Below the pieces are notes generated by a model that was given only the letters and a program-made list of their open reading frames with translations, was not told the origin of the DNA and made no database searches. Positions 55,373-64,000 of a stretch of DNA of 64,000 bases are shown here, one piece after another. The stretch is taken from positions 434,001 through 498,000 of the forward strand of contig NZ_JAQFFK010000003.1 of assembly GCF_027594145.1 (NCBI RefSeq), given 5' to 3'. A program made the translations under genes and the position numbers. Position 1 is the stretch's first letter; each line of letters starts with the position of its first letter. The DNA comes from Methanococcoides alaskense (GTDB lineage: Archaea > Halobacteriota > Methanosarcinia > Methanosarcinales > Methanosarcinaceae).

Positions 55373-56299
55373 TTATAGCTCGCTGCTAATATCGCTGACT
55401 ATATATTCTGCAGCATTAATTCCCCATGCTTTATAAATGCCTGCCACAGAAGGTGTGGCATTTATCTCCAGTATCAGGCTTTTATCACTGTCATCGTTCC
55501 CATTCAAGTCCTCTATCAGATCGACCCCTGCAAAGTGTGTACCTATTGATCTTGAAGCCTTTATGCAAAGTTCTATCTGTTGCGAGGACAGTTCGCAGCG
55601 GGACTCGCTGCCACCCTGGCTCAGATTATTGATCCAAGCACCTTCCGGCGCAGTCCTGTATATCGATGCTATCACTTTTCCATTGACCACGAAGGCACGT
55701 ATGTCCCTTCCCGGATTGACAATATATTCCTGTATGTGTAACATTCCTCTCTGCTCAAGGATCGAATCGATCGTCCCTTCCAAGTCGGAGTCATTTATGG
55801 TTCCATCATTGTTGATGATAGCTCCGTCCTTTATTCGAACAATGTCTTTACCCTTATATCCGAAAATAGGCTTGATCACCGCATCTTCCAGCGTGTCAAT
55901 GACCTTCAATGCATCTCCTGTGTCCTGAAATACCATTGTTTTGGGTATGGGTAGTCCTGCCTTTGCCATGAGGCTGGATGCATAATACTTGTTGGCAGCG
56001 CTCTGTATCGATCCCGGTGAATTCACTATCAGCACACCTTCCTGTTCCAGCTGCCTTAGTACATCGAAACGGAACGAAACCCCATCAAAAGCCCCTGCTC
56101 CAACATCTCTTACTATTATCGCATCCAATTGTTGAAGGTCAATATCTGTGATCTGTGAACTTAGACTTTCTCCAACGGTGACGTTCCTTCTCCGAAGGTC
56201 GATCATGTGAGGTCTTATATTGTTAGACTCACAACCTTTTTGAAATGCCTGAGCCGTTGGATCGCTCTGGTCCGTGATGATGATTCCAATATGTTTCAT
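55373..56299 (-). CDS. mptN: ATP-grasp ligase, tetrahydromethanopterin:glutamate ligase-like
   Basis: A 308-aa RimK-type ATP-grasp protein. The central part has VIKPIFGYKGKDIVRI (ATP-binding loop), IQEYIVNPGRDIRAFVV and the C-terminal metal ligands LILEINATPSVAGIYKAWGI. In Methanosarcinales the homolog MptN adds glutamate to tetrahydromethanopterin to give tetrahydrosarcinapterin. The specific substrate is inferred from family and organism; RimK/CofF-like alternatives are possible. Confidence 0.8.
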   Translation of the reverse strand: MKHIGIIITDQSDPTAQAFQKGCESNNIRPHMIDLRRRNVTVGESLSSQITDIDLQQLDAIIVRDVGAGAFDGVSFRFDVLRQLEQEGVLIVNSPGSIQSAANKYYASSLMAKAGLPIPKTMVFQDTGDALKVIDTLEDAVIKPIFGYKGKDIVRIKDGAIINNDGTINDSDLEGTIDSILEQRGMLHIQEYIVNPGRDIRAFVVNGKVIASIYRTAPEGAWINNLSQGGSESRCELSSQQIELCIKASRSIGTHFAGVDLIEDLNGNDDSDKSLILEINATPSVAGIYKAWGINAAEYIVSDISSEL

Positions 56300-56590
56300 T
56301 GGAATAAATCTCTTTTATGAGTACATCAATATATCGCAAAGTGATCGATCTTTATGTAAAGTTCTCAAGTATCCATTCTCAAAAAGTTTAAATCTGTAAT
56401 ACTTTCGCCATGTTTGGTAAGGATAATACTATATTTGGATAAAAGGACCATTAGTACAAATTGGTCCCAGTGTTTCTATCCAAAATAATAAGTTAAGAAT
56501 AGACAATTTGACGAAATATCATGAATATGGCAGCAATAACAAGTAACAAATATGTATTTCACATTATGGGACAATAAGGAGTGATTTTAA

Positions 56591-57010
56591 ATGCTTGGTG
56601 ATATTTTTGGAATTTTCAAAGATGTCTATTCATATTACAAATATTGGAATGATATGAAAGGTAAAGAGATTATAATAATCACTCATTCGCTTAAACAACC
56701 ACGCAAAGATCATGATGCTGAACTGATTAACCAATATTTTGAAATCGAAGGCACTATTGATGATGTCATGCTTTTGCCTGCTGGATTTAAGTTAAAAAAT
56801 GTTAAAGAAAGGTATAGAGAAAGTAAGTATATCCTGTACTACCCACTAAGTGGGACAGGAGGGCGTGTTCGCCCTAGTGGTGAGGCGAAGTTTGTAGTGC
56901 GAGAAACAAAAGAAAAAATCATTTCATTCTCAGCAATTGAACAATTGGAATTTAAAGATGTTTATGATGAATCCTTTGAACCAGCTCGTTTACCATCAAA
57001 TAAAAATTAA
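56591..57010 (+). CDS. Hypothetical protein
   Basis: A 139-residue protein with an aromatic N-terminus (IFKDVYSYYKYWNDMK) and a later beta-rich part with GTGGRVRPSGEAKF. AAGGAG precedes the ATG by seven bases. It is AT-richer than neighbouring core genes, and a tRNA-like fragment follows. Possibly a small mobile or recently acquired gene. No family recognised. Confidence 0.55.
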   Translation: MLGDIFGIFKDVYSYYKYWNDMKGKEIIIITHSLKQPRKDHDAELINQYFEIEGTIDDVMLLPAGFKLKNVKERYRESKYILYYPLSGTGGRVRPSGEAKFVVRETKEKIISFSAIEQLEFKDVYDESFEPARLPSNKN

Positions 57011-57126
57011 TGAGGTCAACGCATAGTAAGTCGGGGATATGGCTAACACCAAAAATCCGAGTTTTTGAGGAAGTGCGTCAAAGGTTCGATTCCCGTTCTG
57101 GTGAATTCAATACTTGACCTTTGCCA

Positions 57127-57447
57127 TTAGATAACCAGCTGAATGGGTGAATACCCATAATAAATGACTATAATATTGTTCACTGTGGCAAATATTCCGA
57201 TCAATACTATTGTGTGCCTTGTGAAATTCCATAAGATCGGTCTTTCAAGCGTTCTGATGTAGAGGATACCTAACAGGCATATGTATAAGAGCTTTAATAG
57301 AAAGGTCAGGCCAAAGGATGGAAGGAATGGATTCGATTCGAACCCATGTCCTCCATTTATTCCTATGTATGTGGTCAGGAGATCCCCGACTATGTAGAAC
57401 AAAAGGACGTATCGGATGTCATGTAAGAAAGATAATAACTTACTCAT
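57127..57447 (-). CDS. DUF5658-like membrane protein
   Basis: About 106 aa from the ATG at 57447, which has GGAGG seven bases upstream; the open frame reaches 57567. Three transmembrane helices; YIVGDLLTTYIGI, then FESNPFL, is the pattern of DUF5658-type small membrane proteins. Role unknown. Confidence 0.65.
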   Translation of the reverse strand: MSKLLSFLHDIRYVLLFYIVGDLLTTYIGINGGHGFESNPFLPSFGLTFLLKLLYICLLGILYIRTLERPILWNFTRHTIVLIGIFATVNNIIVIYYGYSPIQLVI

Positions 57448-57766
57448 AACATTGCCTCCGGGAAAGAGCCTGTTGGCTACGGGGGGTATTGCCATTATCG
57501 AGAGTAGAATCTCTACTAAAACGTGTTTCAATTCTTCTCTTAATTGTTTAATGCCGTAATCAACCACACCACTTTCCGATATTTAGTCGGATATATCAAC
57601 TATGTTACAAATTCTATTTATGTCTTATTACATTCAAAAAAACTGAAAATATAAATATACTCATATAATTACGCCAATTATGCATATTATAGTTAAAACC
57701 GAGAAATAAAAATTCTCCAGTAAGTTTATAGCTTTCACTGCCATTTAATTATTGGGGTTATATAAC

Positions 57767-58747
57767 ATGGATATTCTATGGTTGGATCAGAATGACGTAA
57801 GATCGATTCTCGAGCTTTCTGCGGTAATGGAAGCTGTTGAAAAGGCATTTGAACAACATGGTAGAAAGAAAGTTCAAATGCCTCCTAAATCCTATCTGTA
57901 TTTTGATAAACACAACGGTGACCTTCGAACAATGCCTGCCTATCTTGAGGAGCAGGATGTTACGGGTGTGAAGATAGTCAATGTTCACCCGGATAATCGT
58001 TCTAAAGGTCTGCCTTCGGTGATGGCTCTGGTAGTCCTGAACTCAACAGAGACCGGTCAGCCTCTTGCGGTGATGGATGGGACCTATCTTACTGATCTGC
58101 GTACTGGTGCTGCCGGAGGGGTTGCTGCAAAATATCTTGCGCGTAAGGATTCACATGTTGTAGGTATCGTTGGTACTGGAAATCAGGCAAAGACCCAGTT
58201 GATGGCACTTTCTCTTGTCTTTGATATTCATCAAGTAAAAGCCTATGATAGAAGCACGGACCGGGCTGAAGGGTTCAGGGGGGATATGATGCAAAAGATA
58301 GGTGCTGAAATAATTGTGGCATCTTCTGTGGAGGAGGTCTGTGATTGTGATATCCTTGTTACTGTGACCCCTGTCAGAGAACCGGTCGTTATGTCCAAAT
58401 GGGTCAAACCTGGCACTCATATCAATGCCATAGGTGCGGATGCTGCTGGTAAAGAAGAACTTGATCCGATGCTTCTGACCCGTGCAAAGGTGGTCGTGGA
58501 TGATATTGTTCAGGCATCACATTCAGGGGAAGTGAATGTTCCTTTGTCAGATGGGGTCATAACCTCCGATGACATCTGGGCTGAAATTGGGGAAGTGATC
58601 GCCGGGGTCAAAGCTGGCAGGGAGAATGAGTCGGAAATTACTGTTTTTGATTCCACTGGGCTTGCAATTCAGGATATTGCAACTGCAACTATCGTTTATA
58701 ATGCTGCAAAGGAAAGGGGATTGGGTAGATCTCTTTCAATGTTCTAA
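57767..58747 (+). CDS. ala: Alanine dehydrogenase (ornithine cyclodeaminase/mu-crystallin family)
   Basis: 326 aa from the ATG at 57767; a TTG at 57752 opens the frame. The substrate loop MPPKSYLYF and KIVNVHPDN, the TDLRTGAAGGVAAKYLA segment and the Rossmann motif VGIVGTGNQAKTQLMAL are typical. The sequence is closer to the archaeal alanine dehydrogenase branch than to ornithine cyclodeaminase, as judged by memory. It interconverts alanine and pyruvate with NAD. Confidence 0.8.
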   Translation: MDILWLDQNDVRSILELSAVMEAVEKAFEQHGRKKVQMPPKSYLYFDKHNGDLRTMPAYLEEQDVTGVKIVNVHPDNRSKGLPSVMALVVLNSTETGQPLAVMDGTYLTDLRTGAAGGVAAKYLARKDSHVVGIVGTGNQAKTQLMALSLVFDIHQVKAYDRSTDRAEGFRGDMMQKIGAEIIVASSVEEVCDCDILVTVTPVREPVVMSKWVKPGTHINAIGADAAGKEELDPMLLTRAKVVVDDIVQASHSGEVNVPLSDGVITSDDIWAEIGEVIAGVKAGRENESEITVFDSTGLAIQDIATATIVYNAAKERGLGRSLSMF

Positions 58748-59002
58748 AATATGTTATATCTGCCAGTTAATTCTACACTATTATATATTGCTGATTATCT
58801 ATTCTATACGATAAGCCGATTTAAATATTCCTGGTGAATATATATTCTGATGCTTTTCGCATCCTTTTTTTTGAAATAAAAACATTGCAGCCACGCATGT
58901 CATTATAATTATAATTATATTGTTTGATATAGATATATTTATATATTATTCATCTTTATCCCTGCAATTAAGTAGCGATTAAATAGTTTGTTGGTGGTGT
59001 AT

Positions 59003-60202
59003 ATGAAATCAGTTATAATACCTGTGTTACTCTTATTGTTTATCACTTTACTTTTGAGTGGCTTCACTACAATCACAAATGTTCCTCCTGAACTTCCGCA
59101 GAATCCGGGTAGCGGCAGTCATGAAAGTAATTTCACCGAGTCGTATAATAAAACCACATTAAAGGTCGATGAAGTTCTTCCTATTATGGTGTCAAATGGA
59201 GACTATGTTCCTCAAGAACCTGCAAGTCCATTGAGTCCGGTTACTGCATCGATCCTACCTGTGGCTGATCTTGCTTCCAATGTGACAGTTGGTTCTGTTC
59301 CTCTTAGCGTTAAGTTTACTGACCGTTCCTCAAATGCTACCAGTATTTCCTGGGACGTTAATGGAGATGGTATCGAAGATTCCAGCTCCTCTGAGTTCGT
59401 GTATGTTTACAATTCAGCAGGTACCTATAATGTCTCGATAAATGCAACCAATACAAACGGCAGTGATACAAAGACAATTGTTGGCCATATCTCAGTAAGT
59501 ATCTCTGAAGTTGGTCCTTCAATATCGATTGAGAAGTTTACTAACGGACAGGATGCAGATACTGGTACGGGTCCAATTATACCGGTCGGTTCTGAGGTTA
59601 ACTGGACATATGTGGTTACGAATACTGGTACTATCGCATTGACCTCTGTTAATGTGACTGATGACATTGAAGGGCATATTGGATCGATCGGTACCCTTGG
59701 CGTTGGTGAGAATCATACCCTTTTCAAGTCCGGTGTCTCTACAGAAGGGCAGTATTCGAACATAGGTTATGTCAGTGCAGAATCTGGTACTGATGGGCTA
59801 AATGCCTACGGTGAAGAAACTATCCAGGATGGTGACCCAAGCCATTATTATGGTAGTTCTTTACAATCGCTTGTGGTGATCGCTGATTTCACTACAAATG
59901 TGTCTTCCGGGGTACCCCCATTCAGTGTCATGTTCACTGATCTTTCCCAAAATGCTACCAGCATTTCCTGGGATGTGAATGGGGATGAGGTTGAGGATTC
60001 CAATGCATCGGAGTTTGTTTATGTGTACAATACTTCAGGCACTTACGATGTGTCATTGACAGCTACCAATTTCAATGTTAATGATGTCAAGGTTGACACG
60101 GTTATATCATATTTTTCAGAAGAGGTCCCTGAATTCCCAACGATAGCACTTCCTGTGCTTATTGTGTTGGGATCGATGTTCCTTTTTCAAAGAAAAAAAT
60201 AA
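59003..60202 (+). CDS. PKD-domain surface protein with PEF-CTERM signal
   Basis: About 399 aa from the ATG at 59003. A signal peptide (residues about 1-24) is followed by two PKD domains (about 80-160 and 290-365) each with SISWDVNGDG/E and EFVYVYN. A DUF11-like repeat domain (about 170-270) lies between. The end PEFPTIALPVLIVLGSMF plus FQRKK is a PEF-CTERM sorting signal, processed by an archaeosortase and attached to a lipid. Many N-glycosylation-type NxS/T sites. Extracellular surface protein. Confidence 0.85.
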   Translation: MKSVIIPVLLLLFITLLLSGFTTITNVPPELPQNPGSGSHESNFTESYNKTTLKVDEVLPIMVSNGDYVPQEPASPLSPVTASILPVADLASNVTVGSVPLSVKFTDRSSNATSISWDVNGDGIEDSSSSEFVYVYNSAGTYNVSINATNTNGSDTKTIVGHISVSISEVGPSISIEKFTNGQDADTGTGPIIPVGSEVNWTYVVTNTGTIALTSVNVTDDIEGHIGSIGTLGVGENHTLFKSGVSTEGQYSNIGYVSAESGTDGLNAYGEETIQDGDPSHYYGSSLQSLVVIADFTTNVSSGVPPFSVMFTDLSQNATSISWDVNGDEVEDSNASEFVYVYNTSGTYDVSLTATNFNVNDVKVDTVISYFSEEVPEFPTIALPVLIVLGSMFLFQRKK

Positions 60203-60214
60203 AGGTGGTACGAT

Positions 60215-60364
60215 ATGGAACTTGTAAAAGTAAAATGTAAGAATTGTGGTGGTGAGATGGTCGTTTATGATACTCGCATGAAGGAGCAGTATTGTACGAT
60301 CCACTGTCTTGAATCCGCAATGGTGGACCAGTCAGGGATCATCCCAGTCAGGATGGCATGCTGA
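60215..60364 (+). CDS. Small two-CxxC protein
   Basis: A 49-residue frame that starts with ATG after AAAGGTGG. CKNCGGEM near the N-terminus and YCTIHC form a four-cysteine zinc knuckle, and the last residue is also cysteine. The short tail may be disordered. It follows the PEF-CTERM gene by 12 bases. Unassigned. Confidence 0.55.
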   Translation: MELVKVKCKNCGGEMVVYDTRMKEQYCTIHCLESAMVDQSGIIPVRMAC

Positions 60365-60554
60365 TCCTTTTCCCTTCTTTTTTCAAATTTAGTTTCAATA
60401 TATTTTTACAAAATCTATTTTCTCTTTTTTAATGGTCTGATGATCACGTTTTCATGGATCGATCTGCTGCTATTTTTTATTCTCGGCAACTTTAAATAAT
60501 ACTGGGATATTACTAAGGTAATATCTGCATAATATATTATTTCGGAGTTTTGTC
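60365..60554 (+). promoter_or_regulatory. Upstream region of the que cluster
   Basis: T-rich run at about 60366-60430 that may terminate the previous transcript, then a TTTAAATAAT element near 60490 as TATA box of queC. Confidence 0.35.
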
Positions 60555-61253
60555 ATGAGGTCAATATTATTACTGAGCAGTGGTCTTGATTCAGTAGCCG
60601 CTCTTGCAATTGCATTACAGGACCATGAAGTTGTAATGGCACTGACATTCGATTATGGTCAACGCTCCGTTGAAAAGGAGATCGAAAATTCCCGAGCTGT
60701 CTGTGAGCACTATGATATCGAGCATAGGATCATTCCACTGAAATGGCTTGGTTCCATAACGAACACCTCTCTTGTGAACAAGGAGCTTGATGTTCCGGAA
60801 CTGTCTATTGAAGACATTGTGGATGATGCTTCTAACATCACTGTGGATTCTGCAAAGAACGTCTGGGTGCCCAACAGGAATGGGGTCTTCATTAATATTG
60901 CAGCAAGCTTTGCTGAAAACTATGGATGTGAATATGTCATCGCAGGCTTCAATGGTGAAGAGGCAAAAACATTTCCAGATAATTCCAAAGAGTTCGTGAA
61001 CGCAGTGGATGAATGTTTTTCCTATTCAACTGCTAACGGTGTAAAAGTACTCGCACCACTTATTGATATGGATAAGGTCTCAATAGTGCGCAAAGCAATG
61101 GAATTGGGTGCACCACTTGAATGGAGCTGGAGCTGCTACCATGGGGCTGAAGTGCCTTGTGGGGTTTGTGAAAGTTGCATGAGGAGGAAGCGTGCATTCC
61201 TGGTCTCTGAGTTCGAAGATCCTCTTACTAAAAAACGAGCTGACTTAAAATGA
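60555..61253 (+). CDS. queC: 7-cyano-7-deazaguanine synthase QueC
   Basis: A 232-aa enzyme that converts 7-carboxy-7-deazaguanine to preQ0 with ATP and ammonia. The N-terminal PP-loop [12 protein letters not shown] and the C-terminal zinc site [19 protein letters not shown] are visible. In archaea preQ0 is the precursor of archaeosine in tRNA. First gene of a queC-DUF366-queE-queD unit. Confidence 0.95.
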   Translation: MRSILLLSSGLDSVAALAIALQDHEVVMALTFDYGQRSVEKEIENSRAVCEHYDIEHRIIPLKWLGSITNTSLVNKELDVPELSIEDIVDDASNITVDSAKNVWVPNRNGVFINIAASFAENYGCEYVIAGFNGEEAKTFPDNSKEFVNAVDECFSYSTANGVKVLAPLIDMDKVSIVRKAMELGAPLEWSWSCYHGAEVPCGVCESCMRRKRAFLVSEFEDPLTKKRADLK

Positions 61254-61257
61254 TAAG

Positions 61258-61824
61258 GTGTTTGTAATGGAATGTATCGTTCTAGATGAAAAAGTACATT
61301 ATGATGGCAGCCAGATATCTTCGCTCTGGGCGTATAACCTGAAAGGTGTTCAGTATGATTCCATCGTTGCCTTCAGAGGCGGATGCGATGTCAAGATAGA
61401 ACATATGATAGACCTTGAAGACAAAAGGATGGGCGATTCCATCTATTCTACGGATATGCTGCATTTCTTAATAGAGCACTTCGATTCCACTGACCTTAAA
61501 TTGGTATATGCGAGACAGCGGCTCTTTACTTCAATTGTTGCAGAATCTTTGTTTGCTAATGGTATCGTTACCACCCGTCAGGGGGATGACCTTTTTGTAA
61601 ATGGCAAAAAACTGACGATATCGATTGCCAGCACTTCGGCAGTATCCCAGAAGATCCATTTTGGGATAAATGTCTACCATGATTTCTATGGTAACCTCAC
61701 TGATGTCGGTATCGATGAGGCCAGGGCAGTAAGCTTACTTGCTGACATTGGTGATCGATATGTTGCTGAGATCCATGATATTGAAAAAGACCTGCGAAAA
61801 TCAAGGCCCTTGGATGTGATCTGA
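61258..61824 (+). CDS. DUF366 family protein
   Basis: A 188-aa archaeal DUF366 protein (or a shorter one from ATG at 61267, the second methionine). LKLVYARQRLFTSIVAESL and KIHFGINVYHDF are the recognisable stretches. It lies between queC and queE with four-base and one-base junctions, so a role in the same deazaguanine pathway is likely though not established here. Confidence 0.75.
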   Translation: MFVMECIVLDEKVHYDGSQISSLWAYNLKGVQYDSIVAFRGGCDVKIEHMIDLEDKRMGDSIYSTDMLHFLIEHFDSTDLKLVYARQRLFTSIVAESLFANGIVTTRQGDDLFVNGKKLTISIASTSAVSQKIHFGINVYHDFYGNLTDVGIDEARAVSLLADIGDRYVAEIHDIEKDLRKSRPLDVI

Positions 61825-62540
61825 TGGAAGCTCCCATAAGTGAGATATTCTGTTCAGTTCAGGGCGAAGGTCCTCATGTTGGTGTGAGGCAGGCATTCGT
61901 GCGTTTCATTGGATGCAATCTGAATTGTTCCTATTGTGATACCGAACCGGTAGACCCCAGTGTCTGCATGTTTGAAAGAACACCGGGTTCGAACAGCTTT
62001 GAGAACATCCCGAATCCTCTTGTGATCTCTCAGGTCAGTGAACTCCTTGGCAATTATGGCAATATCCATTCAGTTTCCCTGACTGGGGGTGAACCTCTTC
62101 TCCATGCGGATTTCATTTCCAAGATGGATATCCCTCATCCATTGTATCTGGAATCGAATATGACATTGCCTAATATGGCGGAAAAGATCAAAGATAAGGT
62201 CTCTTACGTTTCAGGAGACATTAAACTCATAGATGAGTTCGAAGGTGAGGACCTTGTGACACATCTTGAACAGACCATCGAATGTTTTAGAACACTCAGA
62301 CAGACAAAGGACAGGGAATGTTTCTGTAAACTGGTGGTCACAAAGGATACTGTTCCGGATGATGTATACAGGATGGTGGATGCTATATCCGACTATGTTT
62401 CCTGTGTTGTGCTTCAACCGGTAACACAAAAACATTTTTCATCAGGCATTGAATTTTTGCTTCAATTGCAAAAAGACCTGCTTGATTCAGTGGATACATT
62501 AATAATTCCTCAGACACACAAAATGTGGGGTTGTTTATAA
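61824..62540 (+). CDS. queE: 7-carboxy-7-deazaguanine synthase QueE
   Basis: A 238-aa radical SAM enzyme. The N-terminus EIFCSVQGEGPHVGVRQAFVRF and the cluster motif GCNLNCSYCDTEP (C-x3-C-x2-C) identify QueE, with VSLTGGEPLLH for SAM binding. The ATG overlaps the DUF366 stop. It contracts the pterin ring made from the QueD product. Confidence 0.94.
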   Translation: MEAPISEIFCSVQGEGPHVGVRQAFVRFIGCNLNCSYCDTEPVDPSVCMFERTPGSNSFENIPNPLVISQVSELLGNYGNIHSVSLTGGEPLLHADFISKMDIPHPLYLESNMTLPNMAEKIKDKVSYVSGDIKLIDEFEGEDLVTHLEQTIECFRTLRQTKDRECFCKLVVTKDTVPDDVYRMVDAISDYVSCVVLQPVTQKHFSSGIEFLLQLQKDLLDSVDTLIIPQTHKMWGCL

Positions 62541-62890
62541 TGACAAAAATGAGACTTGGAATAATAGAATACATTGACAGTGCACACTATTTGCCGGAAC
62601 ACGAGACCTGTGGTATAGTCCACGGTCACACCTATAAAATAGAGATAGTTCTGGAAGGCGAGAAACAAGAGAATGGAATGGTCATGGATTTTTACATTAT
62701 TAAGAAGATCGTAAAGGAGATCCTCAAAACATACGACCATAAGCTCTTGAATGACGTTCTTCCTTTCCCAAGTGCCGAAAATATCTGTGAACACATGCAT
62801 GGTCAGCTTTTTGAGCAGCTTGGGCTTCCAGTATCTGTAAAGGTATGGGAAGGTCATGGAAAATGGTGCGAATTGAATGGGTTTGACTGA
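62525..62890 (+). CDS. queD: 6-carboxy-tetrahydropterin synthase QueD
   Basis: A 121-aa QueD/PTPS protein. Zinc ligands in DSAHYLP and HGHTYKIEI, the catalytic CGIVHGH cysteine and VMDFYIIK...DHKLLND are visible. It overlaps queE by 16 bases; the methionine at 62540 (MTKMRL) is the likely start if the first is too early. Confidence 0.93.
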   Translation: MGLFIMTKMRLGIIEYIDSAHYLPEHETCGIVHGHTYKIEIVLEGEKQENGMVMDFYIIKKIVKEILKTYDHKLLNDVLPFPSAENICEHMHGQLFEQLGLPVSVKVWEGHGKWCELNGFD

Positions 62891-62969
62891 TACATTCCAA
62901 AACCTATATCTATATCTTTAAGAATCTTAATTTAAGTTCAGATGCTTTATTACTGCCGGAGGACATATT

Positions 62970-63908
62970 TTGCCTGATACAAATAAAATCACTGAAGAAT
63001 GTCATGATGTAAATGATATGGATCGAGAGACTATGCGTAAGATCTCAGAACATCCTTGTTATGATAAGAACGCGCAGCATAAATTTGGCCGAATACATTT
63101 GGCTGTTGCTCCAAAATGCAATATACAGTGCAACTATTGTGACCGTAAGTTCGATTGTGTGAACGAAAGCCGCCCTGGTGTGACAAGTGAAATATTAACT
63201 CCACAGGAAGCCCTTGAAAAGACTCGGCAGGTTCTCAAAGACCATCCTTTCATTAAGGTGGTAGCTGTGGCAGGTCCAGGTGATCCTTTAGCTAACGATG
63301 AGACCTTTGAGACCCTCGAACTTATCAGGAACGAGTTCCCGGATGTAACTCTTTGTCTTAGTACTAATGGTCTTGCTCTGCCGGAGAAAATGGACGAGCT
63401 ACTCAGGGTAGGGGTCAGTACACTTACTGTGACCCTTAATGCCATCGATCCTAAGATCCAGGCACAGATAGTTGACCATATATCTTACAAAGGCAAATAC
63501 TACACAGGCGTTGAAGCTGCAGAGATCCTCATTGCCAACCAGCTTGAAGGAATAGAGAAAGCTGTTAAGGCAGGGATGGTCATAAAGGTGAACACCGTCC
63601 TGATCCCGGAGATCAATAAAGACCATATTATAGAGGTTGCAAAGAAGATACGCGAAATGGGTGTTTTCATCATGAACATCATGCCTCTCATATGTCAGGC
63701 AAAGTTCGCGGACATGGAACCTCCATCCAATGAAGTACGTAAAGAGATGCAGGACTCCTGTGAACCTTACGTACAGCAGATGAGGCACTGTCGCCAATGC
63801 AGGTCTGATGCTTACGGTCTTATCGGTAAGGACCTTTCACAGATGAGCGAAGAGCGCAGGAACGTCATTAAGATGGAGTCGATCGAAAAGAAAGATCACA
63901 GTGAATGA
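62970..63908 (+). CDS. nifB: NifB radical SAM protein (FeMo-cofactor biosynthesis)
   Basis: A 312-aa NifB of the archaeal type without the NafY domain. HPCYDKNAQHKFGRIHLAVAP and CNIQCNYCDRKFDC (radical SAM cysteines), VAGPGDPLAN, LSTNGLALP, and the C-terminal CRQCRSDAYGLIGKD cysteines for the K-clusters are all present. TTG start with GGAGG eight bases upstream. It makes NifB-co, the precursor of nitrogenase cofactors. Confidence 0.95.
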   Translation: MPDTNKITEECHDVNDMDRETMRKISEHPCYDKNAQHKFGRIHLAVAPKCNIQCNYCDRKFDCVNESRPGVTSEILTPQEALEKTRQVLKDHPFIKVVAVAGPGDPLANDETFETLELIRNEFPDVTLCLSTNGLALPEKMDELLRVGVSTLTVTLNAIDPKIQAQIVDHISYKGKYYTGVEAAEILIANQLEGIEKAVKAGMVIKVNTVLIPEINKDHIIEVAKKIREMGVFIMNIMPLICQAKFADMEPPSNEVRKEMQDSCEPYVQQMRHCRQCRSDAYGLIGKDLSQMSEERRNVIKMESIEKKDHSE

Positions 63909-63924
63909 TCTTTCATTCTTTTTT
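63890..63924 (+). terminator. Terminator of nifB
   Basis: GAAAGATCA (63890-63898) and TGATCTTTC (63906-63914) form a 9-bp stem spanning the stop codon, followed by TTCTTTTTT. Confidence 0.75.
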
Positions 63925-63948
63925 AAGGACATTTAAGGGTGGATCCGA

Positions 63949-64000
63949 TTGGATATTGAACAATTAGCCGTGAAACTTTGTAATTTTGAAGGTGTGACCC
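63949..64000 (+). CDS. Start of a gene running off the window
   Basis: A frame from TTG (63949), preceded by AGGGTGGAT, continues to the window edge with MDIEQLAVKLCNFEGV as its visible start. Too short to name. Confidence 0.4.
   Translation, partial: MDIEQLAVKLCNFEGVT

Noticed and set aside
57030-57110. tRNA-like sequence with a perfect GGTTCGATTCC B-box
   Set aside because: The T stem does not pair well and no complete cloverleaf or matching acceptor stem can be drawn. It may be a tRNA fragment, but not a functional gene.

Overview
This window is an archaeal chromosome segment from a methylotrophic methanogen of the Methanosarcinales, most likely a Methanococcoides/Methanolobus relative. 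The evidence is a complete fpo (F420H2 dehydrogenase) operon, a MptN-type ligase, NifB, an archaeosine-precursor (que) cluster and a PEF-CTERM surface protein. TATA-box promoters, GGTGA-type ribosome sites and an almost total absence of TAG stops fit a lineage that uses pyrrolysine. The genus is inferred, not proven.

Layout. (1) Positions 1-13395 are core: a DUF22-like gene, a small zinc protein, then the co-directional operon fpoABCDHIJ1J2KLMNO ending in a strong terminator. After it come a nucleoside-recognition membrane protein, a Trm112-like protein and a DUF7524-like membrane protein. (2) Positions 13467 to about 50700 are a visibly AT-rich accessory island. Its left part looks like an integrated plasmid or virus: tyrosine integrase, ribbon-helix-helix-like regulator flanked by two identical 20-bp operator-like repeats, an iteron-like candidate origin, a 970-aa helicase/primase-like replication protein and a winged-helix regulator. 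Its middle and right parts are a defence island: PUA-like/HNH nuclease, a Kiwa-like KwaA/KwaB pair, a BglII-like endonuclease without a methylase, a KAP ATPase, a type I restriction operon hsdM-hsdS-gmrSD-like-hsdR, an OLD-family ATPase/nuclease sitting between fragments of a second decayed type I locus, and several unknown genes. (3) Positions 50741-64000 are core again: pyrG; mptN-pth2-transglutaminase-truD on the minus strand; a DUF5658-like protein; alanine dehydrogenase; a PKD/PEF-CTERM protein; queC-DUF366-queE-queD; and nifB.

Most interesting signals. First, three genes encode archaeal proteins with an N-terminal zinc ribbon followed by C2H2 zinc fingers. One has seven fingers in a 72-nt tandem repeat. 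All three sit directly downstream of restriction endonuclease genes (one after the BglII-like enzyme, two after hsdR), which suggests a restriction-linked zinc-finger family. Second, the only two genes in the window that end in TAG both continue in frame into sensible protein: in one the TAG lies between the two cysteines of a final C2H2 finger, and in the other it splits a membrane protein. This points to amber (pyrrolysine) readthrough or to two recent nonsense mutations. Third, a homologous segment of about 220 bp (about 45309-45535 and 50263-50490) flanks a cargo of an unknown 662-aa protein, a CxxC protein and the OLD nuclease.
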